Source: Heloderma charlesbogerti (taxonomy: Eukaryota > Chordata > Lepidosauria > Squamata > Helodermatidae). From it: a DNA stretch of 64,000 nucleotides. The stretch lies in contig JANEZZ010002243.1 in the NCBI GenBank assembly GCA_026122225.1, forward strand, positions 804,001 to 868,000, read 5' to 3'. The position numbers and the translations under genes were made by a program. Shown here piece by piece: positions 11,696-22,645 of the stretch; positions within the stretch are counted from its first letter, which is position 1, and the number at the start of each line of letters is the position of its first letter. The notes under the pieces are model-generated. The model did no database searches. It was not told where the DNA came from and was given only the letters and a program-made list of their open reading frames with translations.

Positions 11696-12164
11696 TAGGG
11701 ATGTCGGAGAATTTCTCCACGAATCCCTGGGAGGCCGAATGCCAACGCATTCGGCCCCCTGAAATTGGTGGAGAAACAGTCCGCCACCCCGCCACCCCCA
11801 ACCCTCGGAATGGGACTTACCTTTGTTGAATGTCCCTGGCGGCAGCAGCTCCCGGCGACTCCCGGCGGCTCCCGGCGGCAGTTCGGCGGCAGCGGCGGTG
11901 GCGGCTGCAGTGGCCGGTCTTCCGACTGGCTGCTGCCGCTGCCATTTCCAAGTAAAAAACAACAAGAACAACAAACGTGATAGGCTACGTAAAGATTTAC
12001 GTAGCCTATCACGGCTAGATTTTCAAAAAACACCGTGATAGTCTATGTAAATGTTTACATAGCCTACCATGGCTGACTTTGGTGGAAAAAAAGCGCGTAC
12101 ACAAATGGCGGCGCCCATGGGCACCGCCATTTGCATTCCTTATTTGGGCACGTGTAGTCTACGT
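11696..12164 (+). mobile_element. NP-6: left half of a nested-palindrome element
   Basis: Starts TAGGGATGTCGGAGAATTTC, with a subterminal hairpin, ACTTACC and two GATAGGCTACGT hairpins. It stops at 12164 inside a GTAGTCTACGT arm where NP-7 begins. No right half is found beyond NP-7. Confidence 0.8.
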
Positions 12165-13209
12165 TAGGGGTGGATGAAAGTCACTTACCTGTCGTCGAAG
12201 GCCGTTCGCGGTGGGGGGGAGGCGCTTCGCTGGTCCCCCCGCAAAGTTCAGGCCGGGGGGGAGGCTTCCCGCCTTGCCCCGGCCGAAATTCAGGCCAGGG
12301 GGGAGGCTTCCCGCCTCGCCCGGCAGTGAACGCGAAAGTAAAAAAAAAAAAAAGCCCCCTGATAGGCTACGTGACGATTCACGTAGCCTATCACGGCTAG
12401 ATCTGCAAAGTCAGCTGTGATAGGCTACGTGAATCGTCACGTAGCCTATCACGGGTGACTTAAAAAAAAAAATCGCGTACGCGAATGGCGGCCCACATAG
12501 GGAGCCGCCATTCGCGTTCCTTATTTGGTCGCTGTAGTCTACGTAAATGTTTACATAGACTACGGCGAAAATAAGGGCAATGTCACGTAGCCTATCACGG
12601 GTGACTTAAAAAAAAAAAAAAAAGTGTGTACGGGTAATGGCGGCCCCCATAGGGAGCCGCCTTTCCCGTTCCTTATTTGGTGGCTGTCGTCTACGTAAAT
12701 GTTTACGTAGACTCTGGCGAAAAGAAGGGCAACGCTATTTGCGTTGCCCTTATTTTCGCCGTAGTCTACGTAAACATTTACGTAGACTACAGCCACTAAA
12801 TAAGCAACGCGAATGGCGGCTCCCTATGGGGGCCGCCATTCACGTACGTGCTTTTTTTTTGTTTTTTAAGTCACCCGTGAAAGGCTACGTGACGATTCAC
12901 GTAGCCTATCACGGCTGACTTTCCAGATCTAGCCATGATAGGCTACATGAATCGTCACGTAGCCTATCAGGGGACATGTTTTGTTTTTTTTTTAACTTTC
13001 CTGTTTGCGGCCGGGCGAGGCGGGAAGCCTCCTCCCCGGCCTGAATTTTGGCCGGGCGAGAAGGGAAGCCTCCCCCCTGGCCTGAATTTCGGCCGGGCGA
13101 GAAGGGAAGCCTCCCCCGCTGGCCTGAACTTCACGGGGGGAGCAGCGAAGCGCTCCCCCCCACCGCGAACAAGCTGCAAGAAAAGGTAAGTGACTTTTGT
13201 CCACCCCTA
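12165..13209. mobile_element. NP-7: nested-palindrome element with two type iii ends
   Basis: Left TAGGGGTGGATGAAAGTCAC and right GTGACTTTTGTCCACCCCTA are the same end inverted, each followed inward by GC-rich 41-bp-type modules. An internal jump at about 12583 repeats the GTAGCCTATCACGGGTGACTT segment, so two elements appear to be joined. The left flank is NP-6 (GTCTACGT) and the right flank is BovB (ATAGATTT); there is no matching duplication. Confidence 0.8.
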
Positions 13210-15230
13210 ATAGATTTCAGGGATTAGACCTGATAGACAGAGTGCCTGAGGAACTATGGACGGAGGTCCGTAACATTGTTCAGGAGGCAGCAACTCAATC
13301 CATCCCAAAGAAAAAGAAATGCAAGAAAGCCAGGTGGCTGTCTGATGAGGCTTGACAAGTAGCTGAGGAAAGAAGGGAAGCGAAAAGCAAGGGAGAAAGA
13401 TATATCCAACTGAATGCAGAGTTCCAGAGAATAGCAAGGAGAGACAAGAAGGCCTTCTTAAATGAACAATGCAAAGAAATCGAGGAAAACAACAGAATGG
13501 GAAAGACTAGAGATCTCTTCAAGAAAATTGGAGATCTCAAGGGAATGTTTTGTGCAAAGACAGGCATGATGAAGGACAAAGAAGGCAGGGACCTAACAGA
13601 AGCAGATGAGATTAAGAAGAGGTGGAAAGAATACACAGAAGAACTATACAGGAAAGATCTGAATGTCCCTGATAGCCATGATAGTGCAGCCACTGAACTT
13701 GAGCCGGACATCCTAGAGAGTGAAGTCAAGTGGGCCTCAGGAAGCATTACTAAGAACAAATCTAGTGGAGATGGCAGTATTCCAGCTGAGCTATTTAAAA
13801 TCCTAAAAGATGATGCTGTTAAAGTGCTGCATTCAATATGCCAACAAATTTGGAACACTCAACAATGGCCGCAAGACTGGAAAAGGTCAGTTTACATTCC
13901 AATTCCAAAGAAGGGCAACGCCAAAGAGTGTTCAAACTATCGCACAATTGCACTCATTTCACATGCCAACAAGGTGTTGCTCAAAATCCTACAAGCTAGG
14001 CTTCAGCAGTATGCGAACCGAGAACTACCGGAAGTACAAGCTGGGTTTTGAAGAGGCAGAGGAACTAGAGATTAAATCGCCAACATTCGCTGCATCATGG
14101 AGAAAGCAAGAGAATTCCAGAAAAACGTCTATTTCTGCTTCATTGACTACGCTAAAGCCTTTGATTGTGTGGATCACAACAAACTGTGGCAAATTCTTAA
14201 AGTGATGGGAGTACCAGACCACCTTACCTGTCTCCTGAGAAACCTGTATGAGGGTCAAGAAGCAACAGTAAGAACCAGACATGGAACAACCGAGTGGTTC
14301 AAAATTGGGAAAGGAGTACAAGGCTGCATATTGTCACCCTGCTTATTTAACTTATCTGCAGAGTACATCATGAGAAATGCCGGGTTGGATGAATCAGAGG
14401 TCAGAATTAAGATTGCTGGGAGAATTATCAACAACCTCCGATATGCAGACGATACCACCCTAATGGCAGAAAGTGAAGAGGATCTCAAGAGCCTCTTGTT
14501 GAGGGTGAAAGAGGAGAGTGCAAAAGCTGGTTTGAAACTCAACATTAAAAAAACGAAGATCATGGCATCTGGCCCCATCACTTCCTGGCATATAGAAGGG
14601 GAAGAAATGGAAGCAGTGACAGATTTTATTTTCTTGGGCTCCAAGATCACCGCAGACAGTGACTGTAGCCATGAAATTAAAAGACGCTTGCTCCTTGGGA
14701 GGAAAGCTATGGCCAACCTAGACAGCATAGTAAGAAGTAGAGACATCACCTTGCCGACAAAGGTCCATCTAATCAAAGTTACGGTTTTCCCAGTAGTAAT
14801 GTATGGCTGTGAGAGCTGGACTATAAGGAAGGCTGAGCGCTGAAGAATTGATGCTTTCAAACTGTGGTGCTGGAGAAGACTTTTATGAGTCCCCTGGACT
14901 GCAAGGAGGTCAAATCAGTCCATACTAAAGGAAATCAACCCTGAGTGCTCATTGGAAGGACAGATACTGAAGCTGAAGCTGAAATATTTTGGCCACCTAA
15001 TGCGAAGAGAAAACTCTCTGGAAAAGACCCTGATGCTGGGAAAGACTGAAGGCAAAAGTAGAAGGGGACGGCAGAGAATGAGATGGCTAGATAGCATCAC
15101 CGATGCAATGAATATGAACTTGAGCACACTCCGGGAGAGAGCGCAGGACAGGAAGGCCTGGCGTGCTATGGTCCATGGGGTCATGAAGAGTCGGACACAA
15201 CTGAACCACTGAACAACAACAACAACAACT
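13210..15230 (+). mobile_element. BovB (RTE) LINE, plus strand, 5'-truncated
   Basis: Begins inside the coding region at the edge of NP-7, at the equivalent of about 7400 in the minus copy, and continues to the 3' end with an ACAACAACAAC tail at 15211-15230. It keeps the RT and C-terminal domains that the minus copy lost. Confidence 0.93.
13211..15212 (+). pseudogene. BovB ORF, RT and C-terminal domains (broken)
   Basis: Frame pieces give FQGLDLIDRVPEELW, KRSVYIPIPKKG, NYRTIALISHANKV (13497-14051), then FCFIDYAKAFDCVDH, GVQGCILSPCLFNL and the catalytic YADDTTLMAE (14440-14472) in the 248-codon frame 14097-14843, and lastly the C-terminal domain 14952-15212. Stops interrupt at 13351-13356, 14049, 14074, 14841 and 14886. 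Several look like CGA-to-TGA or CAA-to-TAA changes, the usual decay of methylated or aged copies. Confidence 0.9.
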
Positions 15231-15287
15231 TTAAAAGTCAATGTGTGTTGAAGACTTGGAATGTTATAAGACTTCATTCTAGTTATG

Positions 15288-15371
<84 letters not shown>
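15288..15371 (+). repeat. (TG)n(AG)n microsatellite
   Basis: A run of TG dinucleotides followed directly by AG dinucleotides, together about 84 bp. Confidence 0.95.
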
Positions 15372-15374
<3 letters not shown>

Positions 15375-15686
15375 TTGAAATTCTCTGCAGCCATTTTCTC
15401 AAGCAGTGTGTTCTGGAAAGGCCGTGAGTACAGCAAAGATTCTACCTGTCTTCATAAAACAGCATAGAAAGTTGCAAGAAAAAACAGAGCTGCAAAACAG
15501 AGACTGTCTTAAGTGGACAGGATTTAACATTTGGTTTTGGATTTATTTGGACTTATTTTTACTGATCTCGTACTATATGTGATGGTACTTAAATTTGAAG
15601 AGATATAGATAAAGATATTAGACAACCCAGGAAGACCTATCATTTCATGAAACAATAGTGTCACTGAAATAATTTCACTATATATT

Positions 15687-16540
15687 TAGGGATGGCGGAG
15701 AATTTCTCCCCGAAACTTCGGGTGGCCGAGCGCCAACGTGTTCGGCCCCCCGAACAAGTTTCGGGGAGAAATCCTCCGCACCGCCCTGCACCCCGCACCC
15801 CCCCCAGGACGGGACTTACCTTCGCCAAATGTCCCTCCCGGCGGCGGGTCCGGCCGGCAGTTCGGCGGGTGTTCGTGCGGGGCGGGAGCGGCAGCCAGTC
15901 ATTTGACCGGCTGCCGCCGCCACCATTCCAAGAAAAGAAAAAAAAACGCCCCCTGATAGGCTACGTGATGATTAACGTAGCCTATCACGGCTAGATTTGC
16001 AAAGTCAGCCATGATAGGCTACGTAAATCATCACGTAGCCTATCACGGGTGACTTTTTTAAAAAAAAAAGTCTGTACGGATAATGGCGGCCCCCATAGGG
16101 AGCCGCCATTCCCGTTCCTTATTTGGTCACTGTAGTCTACGTAAAGATTTATGTAGACTACAGCGACCAAATAAGGAACGCGAATGGCTGCTCCCTATGG
16201 GGGCCGCCATTAGCGTATGCGCTTTTTTTTTTTTTAAAGTCACCCATGATAGCTACGTGACGATTAACGTAGCCTATCACGGCTGACTTTGCAGATCTAG
16301 CCGTGATAGGCTACGTTAATCGTCACGTAGCCTATCGCGAGGGCGTTTTTTTTTTTTTTTTTAACTTTCGAGTTCGCGGTCGGGCGAGGCGGGAAGCCTC
16401 CCCCCCGACCTGAATTTCGGCCGGGGCAAGGCAGGAAGCCTCCCCCCCCCGGCCTGAACTTTGCAGGGGGAGCAGCGAAGCGCCTCCTCCCCACCGCGAA
16501 CAAGCTTTGATGAAAGGTAAGTGACTTTCGTCCACCCCTA
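15687..16540 (+). mobile_element. NP-8: complete nested-palindrome element
   Basis: 854 bp, TAGGGATGGCGGAGAATTTC to GTGACTTTCGTCCACCCCTA. Perfect 8-bp duplication TATATATT (15679-15686 and 16541-16548). Outward donor-like motifs: ACTTACC at 15814-15820 and GGTAAGT at 16516-16522. The palindrome centre is shortened to a single GTAGTCTACGTAAA hairpin (16133-16162). A good reference copy. Confidence 0.93.
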
Positions 16541-16743
16541 TATATATTTACTTCATAGTTCGACCACTAGTCCATTAGTTTACTTCATATATTAGGGGCG
16601 TTACGGATTCCCTTATGAAGATCGAAAGACTAAATCAGAACATTGATCTAACAATGATACCATCATCACAACCTTCAATGTTACTTCTTCATACACTAAC
16701 ATATCCCACAAAGATGGCCTCTCAGCCTCAACATACTTCTTAA

Positions 16744-17690
16744 GAACATAAGATGAGTCCTGCTGGATCAGACCAAGGGTCCATCTAGTCCAGCATTCTG
16801 TTCACACAGTGGCCAACTAGCTACACATGGGAAACCCACATCAGGAGTTGAGTGCAACTCATGTTCCCCAGCAACTGGTGTACGTAGGCATACCACCTCT
16901 GATACTGGAGGTAGCATATAGCCCTCAGGACTAGTAGCCACTGATAACCTCATCCTCCATGAATTTCTTTAATCCCCTTTTAAATCCATCCAAATTGGTG
17001 GCTATCACTACAACTTGTGGAAACAAATTCTGCAATTAAACTAAGTACTGTGTGAAGAAGTGCTTCCTTTATTTGTCCTGAATCTCTCACCAATCAGCTT
17101 CATGGGACAACCCCAGGTTCTAGTATTATGAGAGAGGGAGAAAAATGTCTCCCTATGCAGTTTCTCCACACCATGCATTTTTTTCCTAAGCTAAACAATC
17201 CCAAGCCGCTGTAACCTTTCCTCATAGGGGAGATGATCCAGCCTTTTGATCATTTTAGTGGACCTTTTCTACATGTTTCCCAACTCTACAGGATCAGTTT
17301 TTGGATGCGGTGACCAGAACTGTACACAGTGTTCTAAGTGCACCCCATAGATTTGTATAAGGGGAGTATGATCTTGGCAGTTTATTTTCAATTCATTTCT
17401 TAATTATGCCTAACATGGAATTTGCCTTTTTTACAGCAGTCATACACTGGGTTAGCATTTTCATCAAGCACAATCCCAAGACCTCTTTCTTGATCCATCA
17501 CTGCTACCTCAGATCCCATCAGCTTATGCTTGAAACTGGGATTTTTTGCCCCAACATGCATCACTTTACGCTTGCTTACACTGAACTGCATTTGCCATTT
17601 TGATGCACATTCTCCCAGTTTAGAGAGATCCTTTTGGAGCTCCTATCAGTCCCATTTTGTTTTAACCATGCTAAATAATAATTAGCAGAA
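16744..17690 (-). mobile_element. CR1/L3-type LINE, 3' part, minus strand
   Basis: Minus-strand 3' portion of an older CR1/L3-like LINE. The frame 17591-17400 reads MQFSVSKRKVMHVGAKNP and DQERGLGIVLDENAN, the segment after the RT palm. Sequence toward 16744 covers the C-terminal domain and 3' UTR and ends in TTATGTTCTTAAG (minus strand). It is inserted in the Penelope element; CCTCAACATAC and CCTCAAACAGC at the two edges may be a decayed target duplication. Confidence 0.85.
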
Positions 17691-17984
17691 GAAGAACCTC
17701 AAACAGCAGAACCTCTATTGAACCCAGTACTGGAATTTTAACCTCCCTAGCAAGGTTGGCACTCACTTGCAACAATTTCATGTTCAATGACAATCACTCT
17801 TTAGATGTCACGCTCCAGCAATGGGAACATGTATGGCCCCATCATATGCCAATCTCTTTATGGGACAACTTGAAGAAACTACCAGCAGAACATCCACCTA
17901 GAAGCCTAGCAAATGATGGTGTTACATAGATAACATATTTGTCATCTGGGGCTTTGAAACCGAAAGCTTGGAAAATTTTACTAA

Positions 17985-18449
17985 GGGTGTAATCCTATGC
18001 ATGTTTAGACAGAAAAAAAGTCCTCCAACTCCCAGCGTGCACCAGCCAGGGCACGCTGAGAGTTGTAGGACTTTATCTAACTAAACATGCACAGGATTCT
18101 GCCCAGAGAGAGCAATCCTATGGGGTCCCAGGGACCATAGGATTACTCAGAAAACCCATCTGTGGTGGGAGACAGCACTTTAACCTTGGAGAGGGGAGGT
18201 GGAGATCTGACCCCAGACCCAACCCCCTCATAGTCACCGTGGAAAGAACCATGACAGCTGCCTCTCCAAGGTCAAAAAAGTGACTTTGGAGGAGGAAAAG
18301 GGGCATTCTGGTGGGCAGTGGGGGGAAGTGATCGCTTCTGCTGTCCCTCCCGCCCTGTTGGTTTCAGCCCAGCAGGGCACAGGAATCTCCGAAGCCTCCA
18401 TGCTCAGAGGCCTCCGAGCAGCAAGGGCATCATTGATAGGATTGCACCC
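17985..18449. mobile_element. PIF/Harbinger-like MITE
   Basis: 465 bp between two TAA trinucleotides (17982-17984 and 18450-18452). Inverted ends are GGGTGTAATCCTATG and ATAGGATTGCACCC. The Penelope frame rejoins across it (ENFTK then IINTIHP) if one TAA is removed, supporting a 3-bp duplication as in Harbinger elements. It contains two hairpins (17996-18100 and 18110-18155). Confidence 0.65.
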
Positions 18450-19493
18450 TAAGATTATTAACACTATCCACCCAACAATAATGTTTACCAGCAACACTAT
18501 AATTTAAAATTTAAAATTACCCTTCCTGGATGACCTCTTAACCAGTGAACTCCATCAAATGGTCAAAGACTTACATTGTAAACCTGTGGATTCCCACCTA
18601 TGCCTTAACTACACATCATGTTATCTGAACCATCTAAAGTACAACATTATATATAATTTGGCTAACACATTTTCAATAATGAAGAAAACTTCTCAAAAAG
18701 ATGCAATGAACTTAAAGAACATCTCCAGTGATCCAGATATCCTAGTAACATTGTTGACTACAAAATCAATCGAGCATCAGTAATATCCAGGAATACCCTC
18801 CTTTATGAAGCAAAGGCTAACGCTTTGTAAGAAATTCACATTCCATTTGTTGTGGAATACCATCCTGCTGCCCCTAACTACCACCAGATAATGAAAGTTC
18901 GTTACCCTATTATATCTTATTGTGTGTGTTTAACAGAAGCCATTAATTCCCCACCATACAGCACATCCAGAAAAACACCTTATTTATGTAAATTAATAGT
19001 TAAAGCAACACTTAAACAAGATACTTGCAACGCAGGATCACACCAATGTAAATCAGCCCATTGCAATTCCTGTAGTTACCTTCAAGAAACCACTTCTTTT
19101 AAGAGCACATTTACTAACAACACTTATTGCAGAGACAGTAACATGCTTCCACTTATGAGATTTATTTAATTGAATGTAAAAAGAAAGAAAGAAAAAATAA
19201 TGTTGTATCAAAAATGTAGGAAAAAACTACAATGGAATTAACAAGATTCCATAATCAGAAATCTGCAATTCTTTCTAAAAAAAAACTAGAGCAGGCTGAT
19301 TCGAGACATTTTAACTCACCTGCATGTATCCTCTCTCAGACTTCCAGTTGCTTCCAATTGAGCAAAGGATACTGACATGTTTGAAAGAAAGGAAAACTTC
19401 TGGATCTACAGTCTCAGAACTCTTAGTACGGTCATATGGCCTTAACATGGAAGACAATTCATTAGCTTTATACCACTCACGTGTCACGCCTCT

Positions 19494-19495
19494 GG

Positions 19496-19529
<34 letters not shown>

Positions 19530-19689
19530 TTTCCTTCTTCCTAGGAATGTTAATCTCCCAGAGTTCCAAACTGCCACTCTTGTTACCCATTTAACATCAG
19601 AGCTACCGAATGTGGTAGCCAAAATGCTTATTGCTGAATATATTTTGAAATTACTCTTACATACGCGCACGCGCACACACACACACACG
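19494..19689. repeat. (TTG)n and (AC)n microsatellites
   Basis: TTG trinucleotides at 19494-19527 and a CGCA/AC run at 19660-19689. The sequence between is unassigned. Confidence 0.85.
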
Positions 19690-19849
19690 ATCAAACATTT
19701 CTATCAGTCTATTTACCTTTGGATAGATACATTTGCTTTGAGTTCCTCTAGAAAACTTGTATTAAAATCCCTGGTTTAAAGTACATATAAAGCATATTGA
19801 GAAGAGATAGTAGTAGGTAGCCATATAGGGAGAACACTAGCACCAAGCA

Positions 19850-19990
19850 GGTTATTTATTTATTTATTTGAAATATTTCTAGGCTGTCTTTCAGGGCAAG
19901 AGCCTCCCAAGATGGCTTACACAAGAAAGCCCCATACAGTAAAAACCTGTACAATAATAAAACAGCAGTAATTAATGAAACCAACAGAAT
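19850..19990 (-). mobile_element. L2/CR1-like 3' tail fragment
   Basis: On the minus strand this reads as a LINE/SINE 3' end (GCCATCTTGGGAGGCTC) closed by (AAAT)n at 19850-19872. Only the tail is preserved. Confidence 0.5.
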
Positions 19991-20145
19991 GCAATGACAA
20001 ACCCTCAGTCTTTGATGTGAAGTCAAAGTAATGCATAGCTAGTAGGCTGCATTTGGCTTGGCAGGTCACAGCTTGTGCAAGCCCTGTTTACACATTCAGG
20101 AACAAAGTCATGTGATGAGAAATGATATGGGGTAAAATTTGGCAT

Positions 20146-20256
20146 AAGCCCTACTTGGAGTAGACCCATTCAAATGAATAGGATTTAAGTTAGTCATGAC
20201 TACCCTCAGTCCCATTTATTTCAGTGGGTCTGCACTAAATAGGTTTCATGTTGGAT
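20146..20256. repeat. Foldback repeat (short MITE-like hairpin)
   Basis: GGAGTAGACCCATT on the left pairs with CAGTGGGTCTGCACT on the right around the centre near 20200. Similar AGTAGAC/ACAATGGG sequences recur at 43540-43580. Class unknown. Confidence 0.55.
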
Positions 20257-20412
20257 TGTGTCCCATGTGTCCTATATTCTTATTCAGCTGTTCCTCCTGA
20301 ATGTATTACAGTTCTGACATTAGACCTGACAGGATTCCGTTCTAACTGCCTCTCCTGCTCTATGTTTCTCAGCAAAGTTCTCCAACACTTGAAATACACA
20401 CCCAGGTTGGTG

Positions 20413-21429
20413 TAGGGATGGTGGAAAAATCTGCCACGGACTCCAATAAGGCCGGATTCTTTAGAATCTGCCCCCCCCCCGGAGTCCGTGGCAGAATGGA
20501 CTACTCTGCCTCCAACACCCCCGAAATTCGCCTCGGAAGGACCCTACCTGCTGCCGGCCAGTCCGGGTCCATCTGCTGCTATCTGTCCACTGCCCCAGAC
20601 TGCTGACGCAAATGGCGTCCGGCTAGGGATGGGGGAGAATTTCTCCCTGAAACTTCGGGTGGCTGAGTGCCAACACATTCGGTCCTCCGAAGGTTTGGGG
20701 AGAAATATCGTTGCCCTTATTTTCACCGTAGTCTACGTAAATCTTTACGTAGACTACAGGGACCAAATAAGGAACGCGAATGGCGGCTCCATATGGGGCC
20801 GCCATTTGCGTACGCGCTTTTTTTTTCTCTTTTCAAAGTCACCCGTGATAGGCTACGTGACAATTAACGTAGCCTATCACGGCTGACTTTGCAGATCTAG
20901 CCGTGATAGGCTACGTAAATCGTTACGTAGCCTATCACGGGGCTTTTTTTTTTTTTTTTGAAGTTCGCAGACGGGGAGACGGGGCGCTTCTCCCCGGCCT
21001 GAATTTCAGCCAGGCGAGGCGGGAAGCCTCCCCCCCAGCCTGAACTTCGGGGGGAGAAGCGAAGCATCTCCCCACCCACTGCGAAGCAAGCTGAGAGACC
21101 AGGTAAGTGACTTTCGTACAGCCCCACGTCCAGCATAGCCGACGTCATTTGCGTCCCTGCTCTATTTGGTGATAGGCTACGTAAATATTTACATAGCCTA
21201 TCACCGAAAAGAGCAAGGACACAAATGGCATTGGCTATGCTGGACGCCATTTGCGTCTGCAGCCCGGCAGCAGAAGGAAGTTCAGCTGAGAACTGGCCTG
21301 GCTGGTGGCTTCGTGGACTCACTGCAGAGCGGAGCTGGCTGGGAAGGATTCCGGGGGGAGGGAGGGATCGCCTCCCCCCACCATGCAGACGTCCGAACTG
21401 GAACAGGGTGAGTATTTCATATACCCCTA
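20413..21429 (+). mobile_element. NP-9: divergent nested-palindrome element, host of NP-10
   Basis: TAGGGATGGTGGAAAAATC to GTATTTCATATACCCCTA, with a perfect 8-bp duplication GGTTGGTG (20405-20412 and 21430-21437). A distinct subfamily: one long GATAGGCTACGTAAAT hairpin (21161-21211), and a right end with GGGTGAGT instead of GGTAAGT. NP-10 lies inside. Confidence 0.9.
20624..21126 (+). mobile_element. NP-10: internally deleted element inserted in NP-9
   Basis: Starts TAGGGATGGGGGAGAATTTC and ends GACTTTCGTACAGCCCCA (decayed). Flanks CGTCCGGC and CGTCCAGC match at 7 of 8 bases. The whole left arm is missing: sequence jumps at about 20706 from the end hairpin straight to the palindrome centre. 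Confidence 0.88.
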
Positions 21430-21475
21430 GGTTGGTGAGATGCTTCAAGAATCATACAGTTGGGAGAATCATACT

Positions 21476-21512
21476 GACCCTGCTTAGCTTCTAAGATCAG
21501 ATGAGATTGGGC
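21476..21512 (-). repeat. 5S rRNA-derived fragment (SINE remnant)
   Basis: 37 bp whose complement, GCCCAATCTCATCTGATC followed by TTAGAAGCTAAGCAGGGTC, matches the internal promoter part of vertebrate 5S rRNA except for a few, mostly CpG, positions. It is far too short for a gene; probably part of a 5S-derived or chimeric SINE. Confidence 0.55.
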
Positions 21513-21576
21513 ACATCCAACCCTTTGCTCAAGTTATAAGTATACAGGAAGCTTCCTTATACTGAGTCCATCTAGC

Positions 21577-22544
21577 TAGGGGTGGACGAAAGTCACTTAC
21601 CTGTCGTCGAAGGCCGTTCGCGGTGGGGGGGAGGCGCTTTGCTGATCCCCCTGCGAAGTTCAGGATAGGGGGGGAGGCTTCCCGCCTCGGCCCGGCCGAA
21701 GTTCAGGCCGGGGGGAGGCTTCCCGCCTCGCCCGGCCGAAATTCAGGCCGGGGAGGAGGCTTCCCACCTCGCCCGGCCGCGAACGCGAAAGTAAAAAAAA
21801 AAAAACGCCCCCTGATAGGCTACGTGACAATTCACGTAGCCAGCACGGCTAGATCTGCAAAGTCAGCCATGATAGGCTACGTCAATCGTCACGTAGCCTA
21901 TCACGGGTGACTTAAAAAAAAAAAAAAAAAGCGCGTACGTGAATGACGGCCCCCATAGGGAGCCGCCATTCGCGTTCCTTATTTAGTCGCTGTAGTCTAC
22001 GTAAATGTTTACGTAGACTACGGTGAAAATAAGGGCAACGCAAATAGCATTGCCCTTATTTTCGCCATAGTCTACGTAAAGATTTACGTAGACTACAGCG
22101 ACCAAATAAGGAATGGGAATGACGGCTCCCTATGGGGGCCGCCATTATCCGTACACTCTTTTTTTTTTTTTTTAAAGTCACCCGTGATAGGATACATGAC
22201 GATTGACGTAGCCTATCACGGCTGACTTTGCAGATCCAGCCGTGATAGGCTACGTGAATTGTCACGTAGCCTATCAGGAGGCTTTTTTTTTTCTTTCATT
22301 GCAATGGCGGCGGCGGCAGCCGGTCGAAAGACCGGCTGCCGCTCCCGCCTCACTCGAACACCCGCCGAACTGCCGGCCAGACCAGCCACTGGGAGGGACA
22401 TTCGGTGAAGGTAAGTCCCGTCCCGGGGGGGGGTGCAGGGGGCGGGGTGGTGCGGAGGATTTCTCCCCGAAACTTGTTCGGGGGGCCAAACACGTTGGCG
22501 CTCGGCCCCCCGAAGTTTCGGGGAGAAATTCTCCACCATCCCTA
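21577..22544 (-). mobile_element. NP-11: complete nested-palindrome element in the SINE
   Basis: 968 bp, TAGGGGTGGACGAAAGTCAC to AATTCTCCACCATCCCTA, perfect 8-bp duplication CATCTAGC (21569-21576 and 22545-22552). Full set: GC-rich left arm with three modules, complete hairpin chain, mirrored right arm, G-rich run and end hairpin. Confidence 0.94.
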
Positions 22545-22645
22545 CATCTAGCCCAGTACTGTCAACACTGACTGGCAGGAGAGGCTTACTAGGGTTTCAG
22601 GCAGGGTTTTTTGCAGCCCTACCTGGAGATGCTGGGGATCGAACC

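Larger units (their letters stand above)
16640..19170 (+). pseudogene. Penelope-like RT and C-terminal region (broken)
   Basis: Motifs in order: FNVTSSYTNIPHKDG (about 16670-16720), CNNFMFNDNHSL (about 17770), MGTCMAPSYANLFM (17824-17865), the catalytic-region YIDNIFVIW (about 17922-17950, with Asn where Penelope RTs usually have a second Asp), IINTIHPTIMF across the MITE site, PFLDDLLTSELHQ and KPVDSHLCLNY (18559-18630), then YHPAAPNYHQIMK and a Cys-rich CNAGSHQCKSAHCNSC segment (19030-19075). That segment resembles the linker before the GIY-YIG endonuclease. The endonuclease itself is unreadable after 19170. Frameshifts (one between DVT and MGT near 17818) and stops make it dead. Confidence 0.78.
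16590..19180 (+). mobile_element. Penelope-like retroelement (degenerate, twice interrupted)
   Basis: Three blocks of one Penelope-like element: 16590-16743, 17691-17984 and 18450-19180. A minus-strand CR1/L3 fragment separates the first two and a Harbinger-like MITE the last two. It is recognised by RT and linker motifs rather than by intact frames. The 5' limit is unclear because NP-8 abuts it. Confidence 0.8.

Noticed and set aside
21476..21512. 5S rRNA gene
   Set aside because: Only 37 of about 120 bases match, with several substitutions.
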